From assembly GCA_030248135.1 (NCBI GenBank), contig JASANC010005474.1, positions 1 through 64,000 of the forward strand: a stretch of DNA of 64,000 nucleotides, written 5' to 3'. Each line of letters begins with the position of its first letter. Within the stretch, counting starts at the first letter, position 1. Positions 1 through 22,300 of this stretch are shown here, in pieces. Both the position numbers and the translations under genes were made by a program. The notes below the pieces were generated by a model that was not told the origin of the DNA, made no database searches, and worked only from the letters and a program-made list of their open reading frames with translations. The DNA comes from Theristus sp. LFF4_11. Its lineage: Eukaryota; Nematoda; Chromadorea; Monhysterida; Xyalidae.

Positions 1-678
1 GAAACACAATATTTCCGATAAAAAAACGTGACTCATCTGACTGAAAAGCTCGAAAGTTTCTTGGAAAATAAAAGTTTAAGACCAACACAAAAGTTTGTTT
101 TGACGAAAAAAACTTTAAAAAAAACATTGTGTCTCTCGACACGAAGTTTGTAATTTTTTAGTTACTGTCGATTGCTAAACGCGACGCTAATTATATATTT
201 GCTTTGGTATAAAAATGCTGTTATTTTTTGTGATAATAACAAAAAAAACCAGTTTAGCGAAGTAACAAACAAACTGCTTATGTTTATAATTAGCACTAAT
301 TTAAATTAAGTGTTGCAAAAATTACAATTTGTAATTAAATACTGTCGCGTTGAAATTTTTTTTTTTGTTATTGCACCATTGTTTGTTGGTTTCCAGAAAA
401 ACACGCACGGAAACGTCATTCTGATCAAGCCGCCACCTTGAGTGGGAAGGGTAACCCGTAACGCAAATCAGAAATTGTGTTGAATTTCGTGTTGTACAAA
501 AAAAGCGAACTGGTAAAAAAATAAACTCATTTGAGTGAAATCCCATAGGATTCGAGTTTTTTCTCTCGTACAATTCGTTTGTTTTGTTTTCTTTTTCTGT
601 TCATTGCTGAATCGGCTGTTTGGACGTTGGTTTGGTTGGGTTTAATTCGAAGAAAGTCGAAACGACGACACCGGCAAA
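1..678. other. upstream region of the eEF2 gene
   Basis: This AT-rich stretch runs up to the eEF2 start codon at 679 and must hold its promoter and 5' UTR. I see no convincing TATA box, and no open frame in it resembles a known protein. The purine-rich context just before the ATG ends in ggcaaa, a favourable start context. Confidence 0.5.
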
Positions 679-10417
<9,739 letters not shown>

Positions 10418-11508
10418 GCACGCGCCATCAGTAGGAGTTATCGAATTGTGTTTCTGTTTTTTTTACTTGTACAACACACCGAAGAGAAATAAATTTTCAT
10501 ATTTAAACAAATGGCACTTACTTGTTCTTTCTTCAGTTCAATCGACGCTTTTCGGCCATTTTGATTTTATCATTGGTGAAATTTTGACACGAAACACCGT
10601 CATTCTCAACTCAATAAACCAACAGACCTTTGTTGTTTTGTTTCTTTGTTGTTAGGAAATTTGAAAAAAAAGAATTGCTCCATAACCAGTTTTTTTGAAG
10701 ATTGCGCTCTGGTGACGTGTGATATTTATGTTGCGGTTTTTCATATTTTTTGCTTGTTTGTTTTCGTCTTTTTTGTTTCGTTGATTTTGGCGGGTGCCTG
10801 ACTTCCAAATTTCGAAATGAGGTTTGTTTGAATTGAAAACAAAAAACGGTGGAATTTGTTCAAGGTGTGTTGCTCGAAAAAATCCGGATATGTTTTTTCG
10901 TTGTTGTTCTCGATAAAAGTGATTCGTTTAGGTGTGACTTACCAATAATACCAACTGTGAACATAAAGACCTGGCCGGACAATGAACGCTGTTCGATCTG
11001 TCTGTGTATTCTGAATTTGTGGTTTCTTTTGCGAGTGCTTTTTTTTGTTTTGAAGTTTACATTCGTGTTGTTTGGCGTTGATGAGTCGCGCGGTTGTTGG
11101 CAGTTGACAAAAGTTCTGTTGGTTTTTTGGCGGAATAATTTTTGGTTCGCAGTTGGGTTGAGAAAAACGTTTTCATACCAGCAAAAGTCATTGTTTTTTG
11201 CATAACATGTTTCTTGTTTCCACGGATTGGCCCACATGTTGTGATTTACGAGTTGCACTGTTTTATGACTGGTTGAAGTTCCGTGTTGCGAAAGAAAGCA
11301 AAAGACTATAATAAAAGTTGAAACCTGTTGACAAACTGTGGCGCTTGTGTTTCATCGAGAAAAAAGTATGACGTTCTCAGAAAAAAACCCGTTTCACTTC
11401 ACGCAAAGTGATTTTTTGAAACTGTTCGATTCAGATTTGTCGATTGTCGCGAATCGCAAAGTGGCTTTGCTTTGTTTTCCGAGTGAGTGAAGAAAAAAGG
11501 CTGAAAAA
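10418..11508. other. intergenic region between eEF2 and TIPIN
   Basis: About 1.1 kb of T-rich sequence follows eEF2 in the same orientation as the next gene. Apart from the eEF2 AATAAA I see no gene or clear repeat. The frames through 10849-11258 are low-complexity and have no recognisable domain. The distance argues against a tight nematode-style operon. Confidence 0.5.
10488..10493 (+). terminator. probable eEF2 polyadenylation signal (AATAAA)
   Basis: A canonical AATAAA lies about 70 bases after the eEF2 stop codon. It is the first one downstream and a T-rich stretch follows. Confidence 0.6.
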
Positions 11509-14500
11509 ATGTCGCGACTTCATGCGAGAAGTGAAGTGATTGACCTCGGCGACGCTGACGCGGACTACGCAGACTTCCTTGAGGATCAGGCGGCAGATGC
11601 TGGGCGTGCTCGTGCGCGTGGTAAGGGTTTTTTTCAAATCGATATCTTGTTTCATAATTCTCATCACACCTTGCTGTTGTGTGATGCTGAAGACTTACCG
11701 AAAAAAAATCTCAAACCTGTGCCCCGCGTTAAAGGCGGAAACACCATTTAGTTTTTCGTATGCACAAACGTTCTAAATCCCGTGCGCAAACTAATCGTGT
11801 CCGTAATGCATTAAAATAGCACACACGACACGATTTGTAAATCGCGCGGCCATTTTCTACGTGTCGTGTCCGTGCGTACGCACAAAAAACTAATTGCTAA
11901 ACGCGCCTCAAATCGCATTGGTAGACGAACACTGTGGTGCTCATTTGTTCCAAATTGGTTTGGTCCGCTGAAAGTTGGTTCAGTCAATCAGTGGCTTGCA
12001 TTCAGAGCGATCCAAGAAAGTGTTGGACGAGCGTTCGTGACTATGAGCATCAACAGACCCAGCGGATGCCAAGGAAGACACCAGTCGCTGATCCCAATGA
12101 GCGCACTTTGGTGCAAGCTGCCATGGCAGATTTTCCAACGGGGGCGCGTAGACTTCGCTTCCAAAAACAGTAGGCCTCTGTTTACAGACGCAGACGACAA
12201 TAATGACGACGACGTCAATGAGAACGCGGTGCCGCCAACTGACGCGCAGATATTGGCGACTATGGACGACAAAAGTACGACGGGCAAACGGAGGCGGGTG
12301 ATGCGGCCGCAGCCGAAACTGAACGAGACGAGGTTGGTTGGTGCGATGGTGACCGTGAAATCGTGGCGAAGCTGTCTGACAGTTCATTCGACAAAACTGT
12401 TCGCAAACCAGCGAACTAACACTAACGGTGATTTTAGGCGATGTTTTTAGTCGGGGCTGACCCAGAACGCCGTCGAGTACACCGACCTTCGAGTTGTCGT
12501 TAAGAATGAAGTGCAACCTGAGTTTTAAGTCTGAAAGTGGATGGTCGCTTCCATGTTCTGTGGCACCGCCCACCGCTCGTGACCTGGTGGTAGCGGTTAG
12601 ACTCTTTTCTGTGCGTTCGGTGGTGTGAAGGCACTTAATGACAGAAAACTCGATGGGCAGCCTACTCGACGGCGTTCTGTACGCTGTTCTGGGTTAGCCC
12701 CGGCTGAAAACATCGCTATAAATCCCGAACAACAACAACACTCAGATTGACCGATCCAACAAACGGGTTGCCCGCTCTGCCGAAACTGTTCGCCGATTGG
12801 AAGCCGAACCAAAACATGGACGAGGTGCGGCTGGTGAACTGGCGAAACTTTTCTTCATATTGCGATTTGCGCTGGCCTATCATTTCCTTGATCTATTCCA
12901 TTTCAAATGCCATTTGAGACGGGCATGTCATTCCAATTCAGTCCACTTCGAACTAGAGTGCAGTCGAGTCGTGAATCGCAGGAAGTCAGCGCTGCCCGCT
13001 GATTGGTCACATTTAATTGGACTTGCCCACTGGTGCAACACGCTCTATGCAGTCAGTCAGCATGGCAGAGTTGCATGTTTCACGTGTTGACTGTCACCGT
13101 TATTCAGTCAGTTGGAGTGATTCAGATCAGATTCCAAAGTTACTTCCAAAAAGTGCAGTTCCAAAGTCAATTCCAAAAACTCATCCATTTCTTCAAAAAA
13201 ACGCCAGTTCCAAAAGCAATTAAAAAAAGAGTTTCTCAAAAACACTGCAGTATTTTAAAGTCAATCCCAAAAACTCACTCCTTCCACAAAAAAACACTGC
13301 AGTTCCAAAACCTCGACGCCGTCATGAATCGCATGGAGCACTGGGCGCACCGATTGTTTCCGAAAATGAAGTTTGACGATTTCATTGCGCGCGCGGAGCA
13401 TTTGGGCAGTAAACGTGCGGTGCAGGTAAACAAAAGTGCTGCGTCGGTTGGCAGCTGGGTGGTCTCTTTGCGTATGTTTTTCAGTTTTCGATCTGCGTTC
13501 AATTTGCAGAGCTGTTCACTCAATCAAGTGAAGTACATCAATCATCCTGTTTTACTGTTTTAATGGCGACTGTTTACGGATGTTAGTGCTGCAGTGCACA
13601 GTTGGTTGATCAAGCAATCAGCGCTGACTGGATGCTTTTGAACTGCGCTCACTGATTGGCCCATTCTGCTCAATGCTGAGCAGTCTCTCAGCATTGCCAG
13701 ATTCAAGTGTCCACAACGCACAACTGGCGCGCGCTGGGCAGTTTGCCCGCCAGTCAGTTGCTACCACCAGCCAATTATAACCTGAAGCATTTGTTCAATC
13801 ATCGACGTTTGTTTGTTTTCCGTCCGTCCAGACCTGTCTGAACCGGATTCGACTGGATTTACCGTTGACGGACGAAGATTTCGAGGCGGAACGTTTGGCG
13901 GCGGCTGCTGACGAAGCGGACAACGAAGCGGCTGAAGGTCGATCCAACCAAGCTGTCGACGAGGAGGATTTCGTCGTGAATGACGTGAACGACGACGACG
14001 ACGACTTGGACTGGATGGCCGATGTGGTCAGGAGGGACAAGTTGTTTTTTTTTGCTTTGTGGTCCACTGTCGGTAGCTGAAACTTGCGGGGAACCAGCAT
14101 AGTTCGTCTTGTTGGGTGTGGTTTGTTAGGACCGTCGGTCAATCATCGTGCATAATGCAAGTAGCTGGAAGTATTCGTTGAAAGATCGTTCATGTGAACA
14201 CACGTCGGCGTACGCAAAGGCACGTCAACATGAACGGTGGTCTGCAAATGCACGCATTCTATTCTGTGTATTTGTTTGTGCACGTTATTCGGAGGTGATT
14301 TCTAGGACATGTGATTAGGCAAACGAGTCCTAAACAAACACGGGCAGTGTAACACAGTTATGTTACGCACGCAGGTGCACACAAACACACTAGCGCACAT
14401 ACGGTATAATATTGCAGCGCGCTTGTTAGCGTCTGTGTGTCAGCCTGTGTGCTTCTTTGTGGCTGTGTAACATCACTGTGTTATAAATTATAATCAAGTG

Positions 14501-14898
14501 TATTTTCTTAAAGTTATGGAACTTTACATTGCATTTATGTTTATTTGTGTGATGTGCGCTGCTGAGTGAATGACCACTTGATCAGGATTACGGTTTTGCT
14601 ATTCGTGACTTGCATGCATTGCCACACTCAGCCTGCAACCGCGGAGCCGACGAAGTCTACTGCCGATGTCGTTGAGCAACCTCCGACCACCAATGAGCCT
14701 GCCGTCTCCACATCTCCAGAAACGGTCAGTTCCGCTCAGATTGCTAAAAAACACGTCTTTGTTTTACTCTTCTCGAGCAAAAACATTCTAGCAGATTTTT
14801 TTCAAGTTTTCCGATCTTGAACTTCTGCGAGGTGCTGGTCACTGAACTCAGCAGTGTTGCAAAATCAAAGGGAGACACGTGTTGGTGTGATATCGCAC

Positions 14899-14939
<41 letters not shown>

Positions 14940-15909
14940 TGACACCAACCGAGTGCACCATTTTCAGACGAGGACTTTTATCTCAATGAAAATCCATGTT
15001 GAGTTTCAGGCGAACATTCGTGACGACACTCAAGCAGACACCACCGCCCCTCCGTCGTCGTCGTCGCAGCTGACCGACGAGCAACGCGCGAGAATTGAAC
15101 GGAATCGACGGCGCGCGCTCGAGTTGCGCGAGAAACGTGCGCAATTTTACGATAGTAAGCGAGCGTTATAACGAAAATCGACATTTCCGTGGTTTGGTCG
15201 TGTTTTTTCGGTTAAGACAGGTCCTCCAACTTTGCAATCCAATTTGGTTCAATTGGAAAACCTGATAGTACCGAACTCCGGCGGGTTTTTTGGTATGCTC
15301 TATGGACGGCTAGGCAGCTTTTGAGTGAGCCAGCGACTTTGTCACCAAAGCGAAGACCGCGTTCGAGCGCCGCATACGGATACAGCGGCTGAAAGCCATT
15401 GAAATCTGAAAATGGCAAAATGGCTCAGACAAGTGGTTGCTCCTCTCAGCTCGTTGCACACCCCGTCAGCGTTCCATTCACCCCTGCTCTAAACCACCGG
15501 AGTTTGATCCAGTATGTTTGTTTATACCTGTAACTTTTCCCCCTGAACACTGAGCTTGCGGAATAAGAACGAATAGAATCGGAGTTGCAAAAAGACATAT
15601 TTAGCCTTAAAATGGGCTGTTTGATTTCAACCGCGATGCATTCGTTCTTCTTGTTGTAATTAAAAGTTCAACGTGCTCTGTATTCTGGTGAAAACTGACA
15701 GGTTTAAATGAAATCTACTTTGGATTTCTGGTACCTTTGTGTGGCTACATACAAATTCAAAAACACACACACACACACACCTTTCAGACGAACAGCGACA
15801 TTCCGAAGGAGTGCGACTTGTGGAATATGAGGAGCTCGAAATTGAGCACGATGAAAACCAAGAGCCCGAGGTGGACGAGGATTTATTGACCAGCATGGAC
15901 ACAGACTGA
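11509..15909 (+). CDS. TIMELESS-interacting protein (TIPIN/Swi3), 8 exons, 337 aa
   Basis: TIPIN pairs with Timeless in the nucleus to protect stalled replication forks and relay the checkpoint signal. Exons: 11509-11620, 12188-12332, 12746-12824, 13303-13425, 13832-14026, 14632-14724, 15010-15154, 15788-15909; they join to 1014 nt with consistent phases. The N-terminus is acidic. The Swi3 domain starts at RRRVMRPQPKL (about residue 75), passes through NGLPALPKLF (about 93) and MEHWAHRLFPKMKFDDF (123-139), and ends near NRIRLDLPL (about 160). A very acidic stretch follows. Residues 270-290 (LTDEQRARIERN...) match the helix by which vertebrate TIPIN binds RPA32. The tail is acidic again. Length is close to human TIPIN (about 300 aa). 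Exon 6 is the least conserved and least certain. Confidence 0.92.
14901..14936. repeat. (GT)18 microsatellite in TIPIN intron 6
   Basis: An uninterrupted run of 18 GT dinucleotides lies about 75 bases before the acceptor of TIPIN exon 7. It is likely length-polymorphic. Confidence 0.95.
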
Positions 15910-16381
15910 CCAAACCTCAGTTTTTTACTTGCTCAAGTTTTTTTACTCCATTTCGAATTGCTACCGATTTTGAATGCTTAGCAAAGATGCGTTGAACTCA
16001 TTCACTTCAACGTGACTTTTTGTTGTTGGATTTTCAATATTTTGGAGACTAATGAGCCGGATGGATGAAAGAATTTTCGTCGCGGTTCATTGGACCCGCG
16101 TATGTATCGTAAACAGTTTCTGATCTCATTCTGAATGACGAAACATTTTCACTCGTTTTACAACGATGTTGTGGCAAATTGATATCTTCACATGTATTAG
16201 CCAGCCTCACAGTGTCGTGTTGTCATGGTGATGTAACTGTAAACGTTATGCATATTTGAACATTGATGCATTTTCATGTCGACATTTTTCTCGACCACAT
16301 TTCAAAAAAGCGCAGTTATCGGTTGTTTTAGACGTTTTTTCTACATTTATTTCAAAATTCAACCTGCTCGTTTTTTGTGTG
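15910..16381. other. short intergenic region after TIPIN
   Basis: Some 470 bases separate the TIPIN stop from the proposed start of the next gene on the same strand. I see no polyadenylation signal inside it. The nearest AATAAA (16397-16402) falls inside the first exon of the downstream gene, so transcript ends and starts may overlap here, or that start may be wrong. Confidence 0.45.
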
Positions 16382-19300
16382 ATGATCACTGCCGCTAATA
16401 AAAGCCGATTTCTTGTGCATCTGTTGGCTGATAATGACGCTCGGTACGATTTACTTACGTTATGACGGAAATTTTGAACATTTTGAACATTTTCAAATTT
16501 GGAAACCTTGTTTCCCCTGATCAGAAACGCGACAAAGTTCTTTTATTCAATAAAAAACCGCAAAACTTGTGAAACAGGCTGAAGAAACTGATCGAGGCTT
16601 TTGACGAGGCTGAAAATGCGGCAGCGACCAGTGGAGCAGGCGCAGAAGAGAAAAAGGTATATAGATATAGTCTGTTTGTTCAACCCTGCCACTTTTTCGC
16701 AAAATACAGAGCATTCGAAACATTGAATTACACAGTAAGCTGTCAAACAGAATGTCTCTGGTTTATTTGGTTGACGTCAAACACCCTATTTGTGGTTAAA
16801 TATGTTCTTTCCGTTCCGATCCCATTCTTTCTCGAGCTGTGTGTTCTGCGACATAGTGACAGGTTTAAACAAACGTGCTCTGAAGGTCGTACGTACGTCG
16901 ACGTACACGGACAGATATGTGCCTGTTTTTTTAAACACGTAAAAAACGATGTGAAACGTGTGTTGAAGACGATAATACACCACGTTACGTGTAACGTGTC
17001 TCGAAACTGAGTGACGTCTGACGTGACGTACGTTTTTTCCAAGCCTGTCGGTTTCACGTGCGTCTGCCTGCGTGGCTGACGCACGTCGACGCGAACAAAT
17101 CGCTGATTCGATTGGTTACCGTGGAAGTCTTTTTAATTATAAAATTGCAGTTTGATTGAATGTTAATGCGCAACCAGTTCAGACGGAAGCGAGCGCCGAC
17201 CTGCCGCTGGACCAGCTGCGTGCTGCGTTTGCGTCGGACGTCTGTGCGGTGCGATGCCGGGCGGCAAGACGCGTCATGACACAGGCCGCCGTCACTGGTC
17301 GGTCATTGCGACACGCGTGTGATCTCGTGTTTTATTATTGTCGTATTTGCTATTAGAAACCCAGCTAGATGTGACACGGCAATCTCGTTTTCAACTTCTC
17401 CACATCCATCCATTTTCTGTTGCAAAGAGCAGACAAACCACTCGGAAGAGTCTGTCGTTGCCAGCAGCACACCTAAGCATGCTTTAGCTCTCCTTTTGCT
17501 GCCCCTCCCCATTCCACCGGTTACCGAAACCCGAAAGCGATTCAAATTCCGAACAGGAGAAATGAAGTCGTCACATGAACAAATAACTGTCTTTTATTCC
17601 AAACAAGGTTGCATCATTTTTCATACTTTACGACTTTAGCATTAAAAGCCACTCTTGACTCTGTCAGGTGCACAAATTTGGCAGCTCTATGTGAGCGCTC
17701 GTAAAGCTCGACTGACGTCGACACTGGAGCAATTCGTGCAAGCTGCGTGCAAGGCGCACGACGACGTCAGCGTGGTGGAGCAGATGTTCAATGCGATCGA
17801 TCATGATTACGAGATGGCTGTGCTCGTTGGTGGTGGTTTATTGTTGGTTTTATTTTCTGTATCCCCGAATAGCAACAAATCTGCTGATGTTTCTTTTAAA
17901 CCCAAAATGCAGTGGAATGGTGCAGCAAGTTTTGGTGGTTTTCCATTGTGCAACGAACCATCACAAAGACACCAGTGTTTTTACTTAAAATTGTCATTTT
18001 TTCTCAGAATACAGAGTTCACTGTAGAAAAAAGAACGGTAACGCAGTTGCATGAAAATATATTTGCCTGCACTGCAAACGGAGTGCTCGCTTTCATCCAA
18101 AGCTGACAGATTCGTTCTTACTGTATCTCAATCAAAGTTGCGCATACTCTGTATTCTGCAAAAAAAAACAACTGGTTTAAACAAATGTTCTCTAATTAGG
18201 AAAAAATGGCAAATTTCTTGTTTCTTGAAATCTCCTCAAAAATCTCTTAAAATTTCTTAAATTCTTAAATTTGAACACGTGCACACCACACAGTGCCTCA
18301 GCGAGAACGAAGCAGCGCACGTCATCGGCGATCTCCACCTGACCGCCGTCATCTCGGCCGTCGACGCGAAACTGAGCGCGCTGACGCCGGAGTGCATTCT
18401 GAATTTGTGCTTCAACATCTTTCTGTTGAACAGTTTCATCGCGCGTCGTCTCTGGATCGGCACGCATCCGGGTGAGTGCAGAGCGAGCCGAGCGACGGTG
18501 GTTTTAATTGATTGGAATCATTGATTGAGCTCGTTGCGTTCGTTTGTGTGCACCAGTGGTCGTTTGCCGCGGAGTCACGACGTGTACAATATTTATTCAG
18601 CTTATTTAACGTGTACTGTATTTGACGCTGTCGGCTAATTCGCGTCAATTTAGTCGGACATTTCGATATGTCCGCTCTGTACAACTGAATGCAGGCTGTC
18701 GAAAAAAGCTATCCAAAAAGCAAAAATTCTGACGTGCATACACCGACATGATGGCTGAGTTTGAGATTGTAACTTGACATACAGTATTTTGGGTCGGATT
18801 TTACTCAGGAAAACAAACAGAGAAAACATTTTGCAGTAACTGTGGTTTTTGAACTAATTTGTCACATTTTTCTATGGCCAAATGAAGTGCCCACGAAATT
18901 GCATTACTGTCCTGTTAAAAGTACGTAATCTTCGTGGCGTATCTTCATCGTCACTTTTTTAAATGACCCCGAATGTTTTTACGTTTTATGTTTCAATTTC
19001 TCTTTTTTTTCAGCGTTCGCTGACGGTGGCGTCGTGAAGACGTGGAACTGGAGGTGACCGAATCCGTTTTGTTTGTTTCTGGAGCACACTTTCTACTAAG
19101 AATTTCATGTTTCTTTCAATTGTTCAGCAACGTGTTCCAATTTCAAACCGATCGCCTGATGCAGTGGGTGGAGCAAATCGTGACCGATTTAGTGAAAAAC
19201 ATCGACACTGGTTGGTTGATCGGCTATGGTATTCTGAGCCATTTTTTTCAGAAAAAAATATTTGATTTTTTTTCATTTTCACAGATCACACGCCGACGGA

Positions 19301-22300
19301 ACAAATCACCGTGCACGCTAGAAAACTGAACATGCAAAGGGCGCGCTTGTATTTTTAATTGTTTTTTTTGTTCGTGCATCTGAAAAAAAGTTCATTTCAA
19401 TTTGAAAAATGTTGAGAACTTGCAGAATTTACTGCCAATTACGTACGTCACGTGCTGTTTGATTGTGTTCGATAAGAATGTCCGCCAACGACTCCAGCTG
19501 AATCGCTACATGAAACAGATTCAGTTGAAGTTGGAGACGGTACGTGTATTTTTGATGTCGATCGAAACTGTTTTAATCCTTTAATTCGAAAAACTATACA
19601 ACAAAAATTAAAGGAAGTATCGAAATTTCCTCGCGAACTGAGTTGGACAACGTTTCGTACGTTACTGATGACAGTCGGATATTGCAATGATGTCATTCGA
19701 ACGCTTTGCAGTGCGACGGCAACGCCGCCAGAAAAGTACATATTTGTTGCATATACGTCAGTGCGGATATTTAAGCAAAAACGAAGATTTAAAATTTCTA
19801 ATCAAATTACTCGTCATGAAAAAGAACTAGTCATGGTTGTCACTTGTTTTTGAAATTGTATGCTTTTAAATGTTACCCGTTTTTTGATAGCAAATTTTGG
19901 TTACCCGTTTAAATGCTGCGACATTGCGACTTTCCACATCCTTGCAACGGCATTCAGTTGTTCAACCGAGAAAAACAGTTTTCACAACTCTGCCCAGACT
20001 GAACCACCTGGAACGAGTGATTTCAAAGGCGATGTCAGTCGTTGAGAAGTTTGGTGTCTCCACAGCGCTGTACCACATCATGCTCGACCCAGAATGCTCC
20101 GATTACGCTGCATCACCGAACAGCGAATCACTTTCTGCAAGAGTCATTCAGTTTTCATTTGTAGTTTTTTGCGTTCTACTGGTCGGACATCAGAGCACTC
20201 GGTTTATGCACATACACCTCATGTGTGCTTGTGTGTTTGCTTGCGACTTGCGCGCTCTTTAGACGAGGACTTTACGTATCGTGGAGAAAAGACGGCTAAA
20301 AATATTGCAATTTTTGTTCCAGGCGGAAAACCTGAATTTCACGGTGCGCCATATGAACGCGTTCCTGCGACGATGCCGCCACTGGCTCTGGAACATTCCG
20401 ACAATTGACATTGGCTTGCGACAGCGGTGCTTCGCGAAAATTCTGCTCTCAACTACAAGTTAGTTCTGGGCTAATCGGATAAATTTGCTGTGTTTTATGG
20501 CATTCATGAAACGGTATGTAGTGACGCGTAGCTATGTTTATAACCTAGCTACGCATTGCTGAATGCTGCTTCATGAATGCCGATTATTGTGTTCATTTGT
20601 TAGTTTGGTCGACCCGCTTTACGGAAACTGACGTCATTCTGGTCGGACATGTTCAAACAATATGCGACACTTTCTTGTCAGGCGGCGTCGTGCGTCATTT
20701 CGCGCACGCACGGCTGCATGCGGATCGCTTGGAGCAGTTCAAAGCAGACGGCCTGTACCTGCTGAAGACGGCGCTGCACCTGCTGCCGTGCGCGCTCGCG
20801 CATCCCGCGCAGCTGTTGCCGCACCACAACAACGATCAGTTGCCGATGGAAAGCGTCGCCGGTGAATGTCGTTGTTGGCATGCGTTCCCATGGCGACACC
20901 GCAGCGTGCATTGCCACCAACGCGTTGCAGAGAGTGCCGCTTTGGCAATGCACGCTCCGGATTTCGCCCTAGCAGAATGGAACGCAGCAAGTGTCCTCGT
21001 CGACAGACGGACGGTCGCTTGTTTGTTGTGTTTGTTGTGTGTTATCACGTACACAGATACAAAGCCTGTCATCAAGATACAAATCGCATCTGTGCGTGTG
21101 CGTGCTTGTTTGATGACAACTGTGCAGTATTACTGAGTACACGGTCTTCCGACAACGACTTTACCTCGAAGCTATTGGAGCTCGCACATTGTGTTGTCTG
21201 ATTTCAGACAGCAAACAGAAGGGAAAAACGAGGAGTACGGCGGATGCGGACGACGACACGGACGATCGCAGAACGGCGGACGTGGGCGCGGACGAGTCGG
21301 TCGCCGACTTCGTGCAGGTCTTTCGCAGCAACATGCGTCAGCTGACGGCCGTGCTCACGGTCACCCTGTGCTCGGCGGCCGAGCTGCATCGGTTTAGTGG
21401 TTTTTCTTTCTGTTTATTTCTGCGAAAAAAACCGTCTGGGTCGGCTCCTACATTTGTGAAGTTGGGTGCGTGTGCGGATGCAGAGAGATTTATTGAATGC
21501 TTCGTTGTCTTTTTTGATCATCAGATGAATCATAAATAACGAAATGAAAATCCAAGTTTCGTTTCTTATCACGTTAGCCGATTCACCGCTCTCTGCTGTG
21601 CAACGTGACGTGAAGAAATGAAAGGTGTGTTCTGAAGGAGTCACTGGTGTCGTGTAGCATTGCTGGACTACTAAGCTTCTATAAAACTGGCCCCCAGGAA
21701 CAACCTCCGTTATGAACCTTTTTTAGCAACCGGTGCAAGACCTGTGGTGACCGCTCTTATTCGTTTGTTCGTATAACAGTCATTTTTGAAAACTTTTCCA
21801 AAACGATGAATCGAAAAAGTTGAGTTCTAATTGCAGCTACTTCTTTCCGGACAACGCAACCGTCGTGCCGTCTGTGCCCAGCGGCCTGAATCGACCGACC
21901 GTTGTTCTCCCGTTCGATAGTCCGTTACTGATGTCGAGTCGGTTGGTTTCATTTTCGAGTGTTTAGTGGAGTTAAGCAGTGGAATACTAAAATTTGATTA
22001 AGCACGAATTTTGACGATTCAATTTGTTTTGGTTGAATTTTCACATTTGTTTACTTTCTCATGTGCCCGACAGGTACGCTGATCTAGACGCGCAGGCGGT
22101 CACCATTCTGTTGCTGCTGTTCGATTCGCAACCGGAGCCGCTCGACAACACGCTGCTGCTGGAGGTGTGTCTGTGTGTTGGAGCATTGTTTTGTGCTTTG
22201 TTTGCGGGGACACATGGCAACAAACTGAATAGGAGACGCTGAGATGAAGACGGCAAACGTAACTTTTTTGGTCTCCGTGTTATACGCTGTTCTTACAGTT

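Noticed and set aside
10849..11258. Possible small gene between eEF2 and TIPIN
   Set aside because: Frames on both strands are low-complexity Phe/Leu or Lys/Asn readings of T-rich DNA with no motif.
11866..12450. 194-aa frame overlapping the start of TIPIN
   Set aside because: Only the part from 12188 to 12332 is coding, in another frame; the upstream part is TIPIN intron 1 with no conserved motif.
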